Below, one piece after another: positions 18,144 through 27,057 of a stretch of 64,000 nucleotides of DNA. The notes under the pieces are model-generated. The model made no database searches, had not been told where the DNA came from, and saw nothing but the letters and a program-made list of their open reading frames with translations. The stretch's first letter is position 1. The number at the start of each line of letters is the position of its first letter. The stretch is from Njordibacter sp937773555 (GTDB lineage: Bacteria; Pseudomonadota; Gammaproteobacteria; Pseudomonadales; Balneatricaceae): assembly GCF_047730085.1 (NCBI RefSeq), contig NZ_CP159830.1, positions 2,046,001 through 2,110,000 of the forward strand, in the 5' to 3' direction. Both the position numbers and the translations under genes were made by a program.

Positions 18144-19132
18144 AGTAAGCGAGCCAATCTGCGAGCTATATTTCGAAGTTTATCTTTTAAGTGACCCAAA
18201 TAACTTCCATTCAATTTAAACAATGCTTTTGATACGCTCTCATAATAGGAGTCATCAACCGTAACGTTCGTTTGAGAAAAAATGGTTAGCGAGATACTGT
18301 CTGAAAAATGTTTCTTTTTCCTGAAATTATTTGCCCACCCTCTACCATTGGTACCCGTCTCATCATAACCACCGTTAATAACGAGCGAATTTCGCGGAAA
18401 ACAGCATACTTTATCTAAACAAAATAACGTCCAGTACCAACGTACCCCCCACGATTCAACCTCACCGGCTTTTTCTGCCTCCAGCATGTCGGCAAATGGG
18501 TATACATTGTTTACGTTAAATCTAGCCCTTGTGTCTGAATTACTAGCCAGCTGCTCAATCCCTTTGCTAGAAGGATCGAAATGCTCCCAAGTATTTTCCC
18601 AAGTCCCCCAACCCCACGTTGAGATGCAAGGTAAAAACAATGGGCTATCATCGGACTGTTTGTCGATTTCTTTGTATGCGTACCCAGAAACTGAAAATAC
18701 CCGCTCATTGTTTTCATAAAAATTCAGAGCATCATTCATGTAGCGTAAAAATTGCTTATGCAACAGGAGGTCATCCTCAATAACGATGACTTTTCCATAC
18801 ATTTTTATAATCTTAGTCACTCCACTAATAATTGACGTCGCAAGGCCCTTGTTGGCAGTTGCAAACTCATATACTGCGTTTACCCCTAGTATTCTTTTGG
18901 CGACCTCTCTTGCTTGCAAGACTTGGCCCATGTCTGCAGGATCCTTTGGGCCATCCCCCATAACAATAACCTGATGATTTTCGAAACTATCGCATGCAAT
19001 AAGACTACTCAATGTCTTTTCTAAATGAAGAGGTCGGTTATAAATAAAAACAAGTATCGGAGCAAAACTTACCAAAGCATCACCTTTACTATTGTGATGG
19101 GACTTTAACCCTAAATCAATGCTAGCTACCAT
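18140..19132 (-). CDS. Family 2-type glycosyltransferase
   Basis: The protein opens with a GT-A strand (PILVFIYNRPLHLEKTLSSL). It has the acidic metal-binding segment VIVIEDDLLLHKQFLRYM and the aromatic STWGWGTWENTWEHFD block found in a set of GT2/GT13-like bacterial sugar transferases. It lacks membrane spans, so it should act at the cytoplasmic face, adding a sugar to the undecaprenyl-linked unit. It overlaps the polymerase gene downstream by 4 bp and the GT-B-like gene upstream by 11 bp. The donor is unknown; GDP-sugars made by gmd/fcl and UDP-sugars are both available in the locus. Confidence 0.78.
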   Translation of the reverse strand: MVASIDLGLKSHHNSKGDALVSFAPILVFIYNRPLHLEKTLSSLIACDSFENHQVIVMGDGPKDPADMGQVLQAREVAKRILGVNAVYEFATANKGLATSIISGVTKIIKMYGKVIVIEDDLLLHKQFLRYMNDALNFYENNERVFSVSGYAYKEIDKQSDDSPLFLPCISTWGWGTWENTWEHFDPSSKGIEQLASNSDTRARFNVNNVYPFADMLEAEKAGEVESWGVRWYWTLFCLDKVCCFPRNSLVINGGYDETGTNGRGWANNFRKKKHFSDSISLTIFSQTNVTVDDSYYESVSKALFKLNGSYLGHLKDKLRNIARRLARLL

Positions 19133-20900
19133 TTACAAAATCCGTTAGATAACTTCTCAGTGTGCCTTTTCTTATACTCGTACTAGGAGAATAAATATGC
19201 CCCATAAGCCTCTTAATCTCTTCACGAATAATCGGCAAATCATCTTCAGGGGACACTTTCTTAAGTTCGCTTGTATCAATTAGATCAAGGACTGAACTAG
19301 ACCCGCTCACTATTAAACGATTGATCTTTTCTATATCAGTGAGACTAGTCGCTCTTTTATTACAATCTCGAGTCTGAGACCAACCTTTAAAGATAAGGTC
19401 CCCAGACCGAGAGAGAGCCTTTTTAGCTTTTTCACTTACAGACAAATAATCGTCCGACATAAAAACGCTCTCAGACATATCTATATGGCTGTATATTAAC
19501 TCAGAGACTCTCCACCTAAAACCTCGCCGTATTCGCTCTGCATCAAAGGGTTGCTTCAGGTTCACATCTATTTGCTCTAAATATTCCAATATAGAAGAAC
19601 CGGCGTAAGTAATACTGACTGGCTCTAAAACATCCTCATTTTGATAGGTGAGCACCGGCAAGCCTAGCATTGTCATTTCCCTTGCGGAGGTAGAAAAGGC
19701 GTTTAAGAATAAATTCGTTTCTTCCATAAGATCGTAAATAGAAATACTGTGAGATGGCCAATTGACTCTTACATTTTTGGGTATATTCAGTAATATCTTA
19801 TTTAATTCGGTAGAATGTTTGGAGGTTACTTTAGTTACTTCCCTGGCTGCCCCTAATTCTCTTGGATGCGGTCTTATAATCATAAACAAGTCATCCCTGC
19901 TAGCCATAAACTTAAGGAGCACTTTCAACCATTCAATTTGAGAAGAGAATAAGGGTCGGGGCCCCTCAACATAAGCACCTATTGACTCTGCTGCTATTTT
20001 CTCGTCCAAACTCGACAACACCACCGTGACAACAGATAGATTTAAGGGAATATTAAATGTCTCTCGTAAATTAAAAGCACCCTTAGATGGCGACTTAGAA
20101 TAACTTAACCAAGACCCCCCATTAATGATATCAATAAAATTGTCGGTCACGGTTGTCAGATCCTTCTTTGAACAAGGTATCTCAAAAAGATCTTCCTTCC
20201 ATTTACTAATAATCGATCGGTAGTATGCAAACGTGTGGTCTTGCCCGACCATTAAATTTTTTAGTCTATTTTTTTGGTTTAATCCCGCATGGAGCCAATA
20301 AACTAGAATATTTGATTTATTGGCTAGCTCGCGACACGCCGAATTGACGGAATAAAGTCCGTTATACACTAGGAGGCGGTCTGGTTTTTCCTCAGCGATT
20401 ACCTTCTCCATAACATAAAAGGTTTTAAGCACTGATTCAAAAGTTGACAGGTATTCGTTCCAAATCTCATCAGCTAGTTCATCAACGTCCATCAACTTAT
20501 GCCTTAACACCAATTCATAAAGCGCTATTCGGCCTACTTTAACTTCATTAATAACACAAGATTTAAAGTTTTTTTGTGTTATGTTTGCCAGCTGGGTATT
20601 TATGCCACTGATCATTTTTTTATCTAGAAAAGAATTTAAATCAAAGCCCTCAAATCCAAATTTCTCTTTAATTACCAATGAGTTCTTTTTACAGAGTGTA
20701 CATAATTTATTTTTCTTTGAATCAGGGCTGTCATATGCCAAATGACTGGAAATCATAGGTACACAGTTAGATACCAAAGCAGAACCACAGCCCACATAAC
20801 AAATTTCATGTCCTTTTTGTTGTAACGCTTCCACGAAAAGCGATTCCGGAAATGCATGTTTCCATATTTGAGCATGGGGAGAAAAAACAAGAATTTTGAT
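19122..20900 (-). CDS. Glycosyltransferase-like (GT-B) protein with probable non-AUG start
   Basis: About 590 residues with a GT-B-like first strand: IKILVFSPHAQIW, then VGCGSALVSNC. A C-terminal segment (LMEETNLFLNAFSTSAREMTMLGLPVLTY) resembles the donor site of capsule-type glycosyltransferases and CDP-glycerol transferase-like folds. Only a GTG at 20834 offers a standard start, but it would remove the first strand and has no Shine-Dalgarno. The frame remains open and protein-like back to an ATC at 20900, eight bases after GGAG of AAGGAG and just after the stop of the ABC transporter. I therefore draw the gene from 20900 as a probable near-cognate start; a sequence error or variant (ATC for ATG) would look the same. 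The sugar donor is unknown. Confidence 0.68.
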   Translation of the reverse strand: MKILVFSPHAQIWKHAFPESLFVEALQQKGHEICYVGCGSALVSNCVPMISSHLAYDSPDSKKNKLCTLCKKNSLVIKEKFGFEGFDLNSFLDKKMISGINTQLANITQKNFKSCVINEVKVGRIALYELVLRHKLMDVDELADEIWNEYLSTFESVLKTFYVMEKVIAEEKPDRLLVYNGLYSVNSACRELANKSNILVYWLHAGLNQKNRLKNLMVGQDHTFAYYRSIISKWKEDLFEIPCSKKDLTTVTDNFIDIINGGSWLSYSKSPSKGAFNLRETFNIPLNLSVVTVVLSSLDEKIAAESIGAYVEGPRPLFSSQIEWLKVLLKFMASRDDLFMIIRPHPRELGAAREVTKVTSKHSTELNKILLNIPKNVRVNWPSHSISIYDLMEETNLFLNAFSTSAREMTMLGLPVLTYQNEDVLEPVSITYAGSSILEYLEQIDVNLKQPFDAERIRRGFRWRVSELIYSHIDMSESVFMSDDYLSVSEKAKKALSRSGDLIFKGWSQTRDCNKRATSLTDIEKINRLIVSGSSSVLDLIDTSELKKVSPEDDLPIIREEIKRLMGHIYSPSTSIRKGTLRSYLTDFVNGS

Positions 20901-20902
20901 AG

Positions 20903-22642
20903 CTATAGCTCCTTAGCTTGAGGTATATTTTTATTGATCAACTGACCATTACTGAACTGAAATACATGATCACAGTTATCTAATGTTGATAGCCTATGTG
21001 CCACCATAATTATAGTTTTTTCGCGCGCCAATCGCGAAATCGATGCCATTACTTCCCTTTCCGTTTCTGAGTCTAATGCACTGGTGGCCTCATCAAAAAC
21101 TAATACCTCAGGATTGTTATACAAGGCTCTTGCTAACCCAATTCTCTGGCGTTGGCCCCCTGAGAGTCGAACCCCGTTTTCGCCAATTATCGTTGACAAT
21201 CCTTCAGGGAGAGCAGCAATAAACTCCGTTAATTGTGCGGCTTCCACCACAGTTTTAATTTGCTCTTGCTCTATTAACTCATCTGGAATGCCAAATGCGA
21301 TATTATTGACGATGGATCCATCAATCAAGGTAATTTGTTGAGGGACATAACCAATTTTTTGCTGCCACTCTTTCCGATGGTTGTGGATATTTCTCCCATC
21401 AACAAGTACCTCGCCACAATTAGGCTCTATAAGTCCTAAAAGAATATTTATTGCAGTAGTCTTTCCAGAACCAGTCGAACCTATGAAGCCAACAGAATCA
21501 CCTTTTTCTATGGAGAAAGACACCTCTTTAAGCTGCTTATCTTCGGATCCAGGATACATAAAATTTATATTTTTAAACTCGATACTGTTAGAGAACCGAA
21601 ATTTTACTAAAGTTTTTAAAGCGGGTTCTTCTGAGAGCACACTTAAACTTTTCAGTTCACTATAAACAAGGTCAACAACGGGATGCGAATATCTCATGAA
21701 ATTGACACTAGTCATTATTCGGTTAACTGATGGCAATAACCTAAAGGCCGCAAAGCCAAAAGTCCCTAGTGTCGGTATGATTGAAGTTAAAGAGTTACCG
21801 TTAGAATACATTATCAAGATAAAACTTATTAACGCCATTACAGCAATCAATTCCAACCATAGCCTCGGCAGCTGAAGTAACGTACGCTGTTTCTTTATTA
21901 CATCTGCTCTGCCATAACAGCTCTCAGAAAAAGACTTTTGGAAATAAAGCTCCGTGCTACTCAACTTTATTTCCTTAACCAACGATAAACCCTCTAGAGC
22001 ATAACGCTGGATCTTTTCCTCACTTATCTGTCGAATTTCACCCCAATTTTGCAGTCTATCTTTTAGCATAAAATACATAAGCGAGCATGGCGCAGCAAAC
22101 AGCGCCGTTATTAACACTGTTGAACTGGAATCAATAAATAATAATGCACCGATTAATCCCATTACAATCCCAATTTCAATAATCAAATCAATTGCACGAC
22201 AGACAAACTCCAAGAATTGCCCAACTTCAATCTTTAAATTTCTTAGCAGTTCAGCCCTGTTTTTTTGCGTATGAAATAAGTGTGACTCTTTTAAATAACC
22301 TAAGAGCATACGACTTGAAATTTCAGCTTCGAGCTCAGCAGAGAACTTGGAATGCCGCCATGCTAACAACGTCAAAAAAATAGTCTTTATCAGAAATAAG
22401 CTTCCAAGACTTACCATTAAAAAAACAGTGAAATTGAAATCTGCTGAGAATGTCATTTCTCTTATTATGGGTATGCTTTTTACAGGAAAAACGTAATCTG
22501 GAGAGGCTAACAAACTTAAAACCGGCAGTAACATACCTAGACCAAGCATTTCCAAAAAAACACCTATAAGGAGTAGAAATCCTAAACCTAGCGCTGCTAA
22601 TCTTTGCTGTTCATTTAAGATTAAGTAGAGTTTTTTAATCAT
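20903..22642 (-). CDS. ABC transporter with fused permease and ATPase (PglK/MsbA-like flippase)
   Basis: Residues 1 to about 320 contain around six membrane spans. Residues from about 345 hold a complete ATPase: Walker A GSTGSGKTTAINILLG, signature LSGGQRQRIGLARAL, Walker B VLVFDEATSALDSET and the switch histidine in IMVAHRLST. At 579 residues it is the size of half-transporters such as PglK and MsbA, which work as homodimers and flip lipid-linked oligosaccharides. No Wzx-type flippase is seen elsewhere in the locus, so this protein is the natural candidate for moving the repeat unit across the inner membrane. Translation of the next gene probably begins just after its stop. Confidence 0.82.
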   Translation of the reverse strand: MIKKLYLILNEQQRLAALGLGFLLLIGVFLEMLGLGMLLPVLSLLASPDYVFPVKSIPIIREMTFSADFNFTVFLMVSLGSLFLIKTIFLTLLAWRHSKFSAELEAEISSRMLLGYLKESHLFHTQKNRAELLRNLKIEVGQFLEFVCRAIDLIIEIGIVMGLIGALLFIDSSSTVLITALFAAPCSLMYFMLKDRLQNWGEIRQISEEKIQRYALEGLSLVKEIKLSSTELYFQKSFSESCYGRADVIKKQRTLLQLPRLWLELIAVMALISFILIMYSNGNSLTSIIPTLGTFGFAAFRLLPSVNRIMTSVNFMRYSHPVVDLVYSELKSLSVLSEEPALKTLVKFRFSNSIEFKNINFMYPGSEDKQLKEVSFSIEKGDSVGFIGSTGSGKTTAINILLGLIEPNCGEVLVDGRNIHNHRKEWQQKIGYVPQQITLIDGSIVNNIAFGIPDELIEQEQIKTVVEAAQLTEFIAALPEGLSTIIGENGVRLSGGQRQRIGLARALYNNPEVLVFDEATSALDSETEREVMASISRLAREKTIIMVAHRLSTLDNCDHVFQFSNGQLINKNIPQAKEL

Positions 22643-22690
22643 AGTTTTTTATCCTTTGGTAGAGCGCATGGGCGTGAATTTCTATTCCAA

Positions 22691-23878
22691 TTAGAAATTT
22701 TGATTAGAATTACTTTCACCAACAGATGACTGTATTGTGCAGGCGAATCGCCGAGAGAACTCTCTGACTTTCTTATCATTATTAACAAATGATTTCGCTT
22801 GATGCTCTTCGACACCATTTAATTCGGTATTCAAAATCATATTCAGTGCGTTTGCCAAAGAACTTGGAGCCGTTTTATCGAAATAAGTCCCCTCGCCCCC
22901 AAGCTGCTCATAATGCACATCAAGATTAGATAGAACTATTCGTACGCCATATGCTTTCGCTTCTTCAACGGTTGTACTCCAACCCTCAAATAAGGAGGGA
23001 TTTATTAGAGCTTCGCTACTAATCATTAGTGACAATACATCATCATATGGGACTTTCCCGAGGATATAAACTTGACTTTGAAGGCCGTACGACACCAAAA
23101 CATGACAAAACTCATTGTAATATTCCAAACTTCTATGGTCGTGACATTCCCCAGTAAAAACCATATTTACCTTCACTCCCTTACCTCTCAATTCTACGAG
23201 AGCATCCAAAACTAAAAGGTGATTTTTATGGCGCCAAAATTGATTAGGAATAAAAAAGTAGCTATCAGGTAGTGAATAGTGCATCAGGCTTTCCCTAGCA
23301 CACATAATTGTTTTCGGCTCTGGAGGACTAACAGCAAAAGGGATGCTCACGGTCTTCCCTATTGAGCGCCGATAAAATTTCTCACAATGCATTTTAGCAT
23401 CTTGACTGCTAAGCATGACTTTGGTCGCTGCAAATATTTGCATACGGAAGCCAATTTCTCTTTTAAAAAATCCAAATGTAGTAAATAATTTGGTTAGAAA
23501 TCGATGTTGTAAATCGGGTATCCATACAACCAAAGGAATCGGAAATCTCCATCCCAAATATTTAGTATTTGTGAATATAGAGTCGATGTTATACTTTTTG
23601 AATAATCTGCTAATTAAGTAATCGCGCCCTAATAAAATGGCCATAATCAGTCCGAATTTCGATATTAAACTATTAAGACTACTTGATTGAACAATCTCCA
23701 ACTCTTTTATTGTTTTATAATAATCTAGTTCTTCTTTTGAAATTTTATTGGAACAGAATAATACAGGGTCAATCTTATCCCCTTGATACGTCTTAGTAAC
23801 CGAAAGTAAATTGGCAACGTAGTGCTTGCCTCCAATCCAACGGTCTGTTCCTAAAACTATAAAAGCAACTCTAGTCAA
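22691..23878 (-). CDS. Family 4-type glycosyltransferase
   Basis: The C-terminal half has the GT-B donor site of retaining GT4 enzymes: NPSLFEGWSTTVEEAKAYGVRIV carries the E-x7-E motif, preceded by the VNMVFTGEC strand. The N-terminal half begins MTRVAFIVLGTDRWIGGKHYVANLL. The start is a TTG overlapping the stop of the reductase gene upstream (TTGA), which fits coupled translation. It should transfer a sugar from a nucleotide donor with retention. The genes upstream make GDP-fucose or GDP-rhamnose, so one of these could be the donor, but nothing in the sequence proves it. Confidence 0.8.
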   Translation of the reverse strand: MTRVAFIVLGTDRWIGGKHYVANLLSVTKTYQGDKIDPVLFCSNKISKEELDYYKTIKELEIVQSSSLNSLISKFGLIMAILLGRDYLISRLFKKYNIDSIFTNTKYLGWRFPIPLVVWIPDLQHRFLTKLFTTFGFFKREIGFRMQIFAATKVMLSSQDAKMHCEKFYRRSIGKTVSIPFAVSPPEPKTIMCARESLMHYSLPDSYFFIPNQFWRHKNHLLVLDALVELRGKGVKVNMVFTGECHDHRSLEYYNEFCHVLVSYGLQSQVYILGKVPYDDVLSLMISSEALINPSLFEGWSTTVEEAKAYGVRIVLSNLDVHYEQLGGEGTYFDKTAPSSLANALNMILNTELNGVEEHQAKSFVNNDKKVREFSRRFACTIQSSVGESNSNQNF

Positions 23879-24819
23879 AATTTAGACCTAGTTTCTTGGA
23901 TATACCAGCCCACATAGTCAGCAATCCCCTCCGCAATTAGAATTTTCCCCTTACCGCTAATTTTATCTAGCTCGATTGGTTTTGCTATTAAACTTATCGG
24001 ATTTCCCGGGCGAACATCACCATCAAAAGTTACACTAACTTTCTGACCATTTAATAACTGGAGGCTCTGACAAATTAGCTCAGCAACCTCTTTTACAGAA
24101 TTTGGATGACCGGAAGCAACATTAACAACCGGCGCATCGGTGGTAGCGTAAAATGGGAGCTCAGCTAAAATCTTCACGAGATCTCTTACATCAATCCAAT
24201 CTCTCATTTCATTTCCACTACCGCCTAGGACAATCTCTCCTTTTCCTTTGGCTCTTTCGCAAAGATCCCAAAATAATTGTTTTCTTAAACCAGCTCCATA
24301 AACTGAAAATATTCTTGGCATGATAACTTTTAAATCAAATTGTTGAGCATAACTACGGCATAAAACTTCAGTCATCAACTTGTGAGTGCCATAAATTGAA
24401 ATTGGGCTTTCTGAGTCATCCTGAGAAATAGGCCTCTCATAATCCGACCCATACACTGCGGCACTTGAAATAACCACAATGGAAGCGTCAGCATTAGTTC
24501 TTGCAACCCACTCTAACAGCGCTGATGTAGAAACCACAGTATCTAGGAGTGCTTGTTGCGGATTTGATAAACTAGCTGCAACTGAGCTGCTGCCCGCGCA
24601 ATGATATACAACATCCGGAACTCCCCAGCGACTTTCAAGCACATTAAGGTTATCAGAATTTATATCCCCTGGCAGCCACTCTGACATACCCCAATCATCC
24701 GGCCTTTCAAGACCCCAATCACCTCTACCTATACCGGCTATGGAGTTACCCTCTTTATTAGCCAAAGATAAATTACGGCCAATAAAGCCATACGCGCCGG
24801 TTATAAGTATTTTTTTCAA
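23875..24819 (-). CDS. NAD-dependent epimerase/reductase, RMD-like (GDP-4-keto-6-deoxymannose reductase candidate)
   Basis: This 314-residue extended SDR has GAYGFIGRNLS at the N-terminus, the S-S-A-A strand VVISSAAVYG and the catalytic pair in YGTHK. It follows gmd and fcl closely, so it can draw on the same intermediate. RMD-type enzymes reduce GDP-4-keto-6-deoxy-D-mannose to GDP-D-rhamnose, whereas Fcl epimerises and reduces it to GDP-L-fucose. The start is a TTG at 24819 with only a weak AAGG 11 bases upstream. UDP-sugar epimerase/dehydratase activity remains an alternative; the substrate assignment is from context. Confidence 0.62.
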   Translation of the reverse strand: MKKILITGAYGFIGRNLSLANKEGNSIAGIGRGDWGLERPDDWGMSEWLPGDINSDNLNVLESRWGVPDVVYHCAGSSSVAASLSNPQQALLDTVVSTSALLEWVARTNADASIVVISSAAVYGSDYERPISQDDSESPISIYGTHKLMTEVLCRSYAQQFDLKVIMPRIFSVYGAGLRKQLFWDLCERAKGKGEIVLGGSGNEMRDWIDVRDLVKILAELPFYATTDAPVVNVASGHPNSVKEVAELICQSLQLLNGQKVSVTFDGDVRPGNPISLIAKPIELDKISGKGKILIAEGIADYVGWYIQETRSKF

Positions 24820-24867
24820 TTAATAATTGGCCTTAGTGCGAGGTTAATTTAAACTAAGCTCTTTGTC

Positions 24868-24885
24868 AGGTATTTTGAAATACCT
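24868..24885. repeat. Inverted repeat between gmd and the RMD-like gene
   Basis: Perfect 8-bp arms (AGGTATTT and AAATACCT) flank two bases and are followed on the plus strand by ATTTTTTATT. As a terminator it would work for plus-strand, antisense transcription and not for the operon, whose minus-strand RNA has no U-run after it. It could also act as an RNA-stability hairpin between the two genes. Confidence 0.5.
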
Positions 24886-24890
24886 ATTTT

Positions 24891-26018
24891 TTATTCGGAT
24901 GCCACACTTATAGTGTAGCCGTTACTCTTTAATATATTATGCTTCCGCGCCTCATCCATGTCGCTTATCATCATTTCTTTACACATCTCTTTGACCGTAA
25001 TTTCAGGCTTCCAACCTAGCACAGCCTCTGCCTTTGAAGGGTCCCCAAGTAATGACTCAACCTCGGTAGGGCGAAAGTACCTTGGGTCAACTCTGACAAT
25101 AACATCTCCCTCTGCTATACCCGGGCAATCATCGCCAATTATGGACGAGACAACTGCTATTTCATCTAAACCTTCACCTTGAAAATCTAATACTAACCCG
25201 ATGCATTCAGCTGCCATTTGTATAAAGTACTTCACGCTAAACTGAAGTCCGGTCGCGATGACAAAGTCGTCTGGCTGATTTTGTTGCAACATCAACCATT
25301 GCATACGAACATAATCCTTGGCATGCCCCCAATCCCTTAATGCCTGAAGATTACCCATAAATAGGCACTTCTCTGTGCCCTGCGAGATATTAGCCAATCC
25401 TCTAGTGATCTTTCGAGTAACGAAAGTCTCACCCCGTCGTGGGCTTTCATGATTGAATAAAATACCATTGCAAGCATACATCCCATATGCCTCTCGATAA
25501 TTAACTGTAATCCAATATGCGTACATTTTTGCTACAGCATAAGGACTACGCGGATAGAATGGTGTTTTTTCAGTCTGTGGAGTCTCTTGAACTAGCCCAT
25601 AAAGTTCAGAGGTAGAGGCCTGATAAAAGCGTGTCTTTTTCTCTAAATTTAAAATACGAATAGCCTCAAGGATTCGCAATGTTCCTAACGCATCAACATC
25701 AGCAGTATATTCCGGACTCTCAAAACTTACCGCTACATGACTCTGCGCGGCTAAGTGATATATTTCATCTGGTTGCGTTTCTTGAATAATACGGATCAAA
25801 TTACTAGAGTCACTCATATCACCATAGTGCAGAATTAAGTCACTGTCCTCTATATGCTGATCCTGATAGATATGATCAATTCTTTGAGTATTAAAAGAGC
25901 TTGCTCTTCTTTTAATACCGTGGACCTCATAATTTTTTTCCAACAACAGTTCAGCAAGATACGAGCCATCCTGCCCAGTAATTCCAGTTATTAGCGCTAC
26001 CTTTTTTGTGTCCGCCAT
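24891..26018 (-). CDS. gmd: GDP-mannose 4,6-dehydratase
   Basis: Gmd removes water from GDP-D-mannose to give GDP-4-keto-6-deoxy-D-mannose, the branch point to GDP-L-fucose and GDP-D-rhamnose. The 375-residue protein has the diagnostic GITGQDGSYLAELLLEK loop, the family-specific KRRASSFNTQRIDHIY segment, YAVAK as the catalytic pair and NHESPRRGETFVTRKI, which contacts GDP. AGGAAA upstream of the ATG supports the start. It is the second gene downstream of ugd, and fcl lies 19 bp before it, so the pair is one pathway unit supplied by manC. Confidence 0.94.
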   Translation of the reverse strand: MADTKKVALITGITGQDGSYLAELLLEKNYEVHGIKRRASSFNTQRIDHIYQDQHIEDSDLILHYGDMSDSSNLIRIIQETQPDEIYHLAAQSHVAVSFESPEYTADVDALGTLRILEAIRILNLEKKTRFYQASTSELYGLVQETPQTEKTPFYPRSPYAVAKMYAYWITVNYREAYGMYACNGILFNHESPRRGETFVTRKITRGLANISQGTEKCLFMGNLQALRDWGHAKDYVRMQWLMLQQNQPDDFVIATGLQFSVKYFIQMAAECIGLVLDFQGEGLDEIAVVSSIIGDDCPGIAEGDVIVRVDPRYFRPTEVESLLGDPSKAEAVLGWKPEITVKEMCKEMMISDMDEARKHNILKSNGYTISVASE

Positions 26019-26037
26019 TGAAAGTTTCCTAAATATG

Positions 26038-27015
26038 TTATGAACGTAGGTTAAGTAAATTCTGGAGAAAGTCGGCGTAGGCCAATTTTAGCCCCGCATC
26101 AAAATTTGTAGATGGTTTCCAGCCAGATTTTGTTAATTTAGTACAGTCTAATAGTTTCTGAGGCGGCCCATCGGGCTTTTCACTATTGAAACTAATCTCA
26201 CCTTGGTATCCTACAATTAGGGCAATATTTTTTGCAACGTCAGATATACTGAAATCACTCCCATAGCCAACATTAAGAAGACTTCCCCTTTCGTTGACAG
26301 CCTGTCGATATTGCTCTCTTTCAAGACCCATTACATGGATCGAGGCAGAAGCCATATCATCCACATAGAGGAATTCTCTCCTTGGAGTACCACTACCCCA
26401 AACCTCAACCGACGGGGAATTTGATTCTTTCGCCTCATGAAATCGCCGAATTAGACCCGGAATAACATGGCTATTCGCTGGGTGATAATTATCTCCAGGC
26501 CCGTATAGGTTGGTCGGCATAACACAGCGAAAATCCACCGCATCATACTGACGATTATAGCTTTCACATAATTTTATGCCCGCTATTTTTGCTATCGAAT
26601 AAGCTTCATTCGTCAGTTCTAATGGTCCACTTAGTAGTGAATCTTCGGTAATCGGCTGCTTAGCATACTTGGGATAAATGCAACTTGAACCAAGAAAAAG
26701 CAACCGTTTTACCCCGGCCCTCCATGACTCATGAATGATATTCGCTTCAATCATAAGGTTTTGATAAATAAAGTCTGCTGGGTAAGTATTATTTGCGTGA
26801 ATCCCGCCAACTTTAGCAGCGGCTAGATATACTTGGTCAGGCTGCTCTCTTTCAAAAAAATCTTTTACCGCGGATTGATTAGTTAAATCAAGTTCACTCC
26901 GCGTTTTACTTAAAATGTTATTAGAACCAAGCTTTTCAAGCCCACGGATTAATGACGAACCCACCATGCCTCCAGAGCCTGCAACAAAAATTTTATTTTG
27001 ATTTTTCATAGACAT
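26038..27015 (-). CDS. fcl: GDP-L-fucose synthase
   Basis: Fcl (WcaG) carries out 3,5-epimerisation and NADPH-dependent 4-reduction of GDP-4-keto-6-deoxymannose. The 325-residue protein shows the cofactor loop AGSGGMVGSSLIRGL, the LGSSCIYPKYAKQPI strand typical of the family, and YSIAK with the catalytic tyrosine and lysine. MPTNLYGPGDNYHPANSHVIP matches the substrate-binding region, and the C-terminal PDGPPQKLLD block is standard for GDP-fucose synthases. It is encoded directly upstream of gmd, the usual pairing, so GDP-L-fucose is a likely donor for this glycan. Confidence 0.93.
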   Translation of the reverse strand: MSMKNQNKIFVAGSGGMVGSSLIRGLEKLGSNNILSKTRSELDLTNQSAVKDFFEREQPDQVYLAAAKVGGIHANNTYPADFIYQNLMIEANIIHESWRAGVKRLLFLGSSCIYPKYAKQPITEDSLLSGPLELTNEAYSIAKIAGIKLCESYNRQYDAVDFRCVMPTNLYGPGDNYHPANSHVIPGLIRRFHEAKESNSPSVEVWGSGTPRREFLYVDDMASASIHVMGLEREQYRQAVNERGSLLNVGYGSDFSISDVAKNIALIVGYQGEISFNSEKPDGPPQKLLDCTKLTKSGWKPSTNFDAGLKLAYADFLQNLLNLRS

Positions 27016-27057
27016 AAAGAATTATTCGCCCCAAAGACCCAAATTTAGTAATTATAT

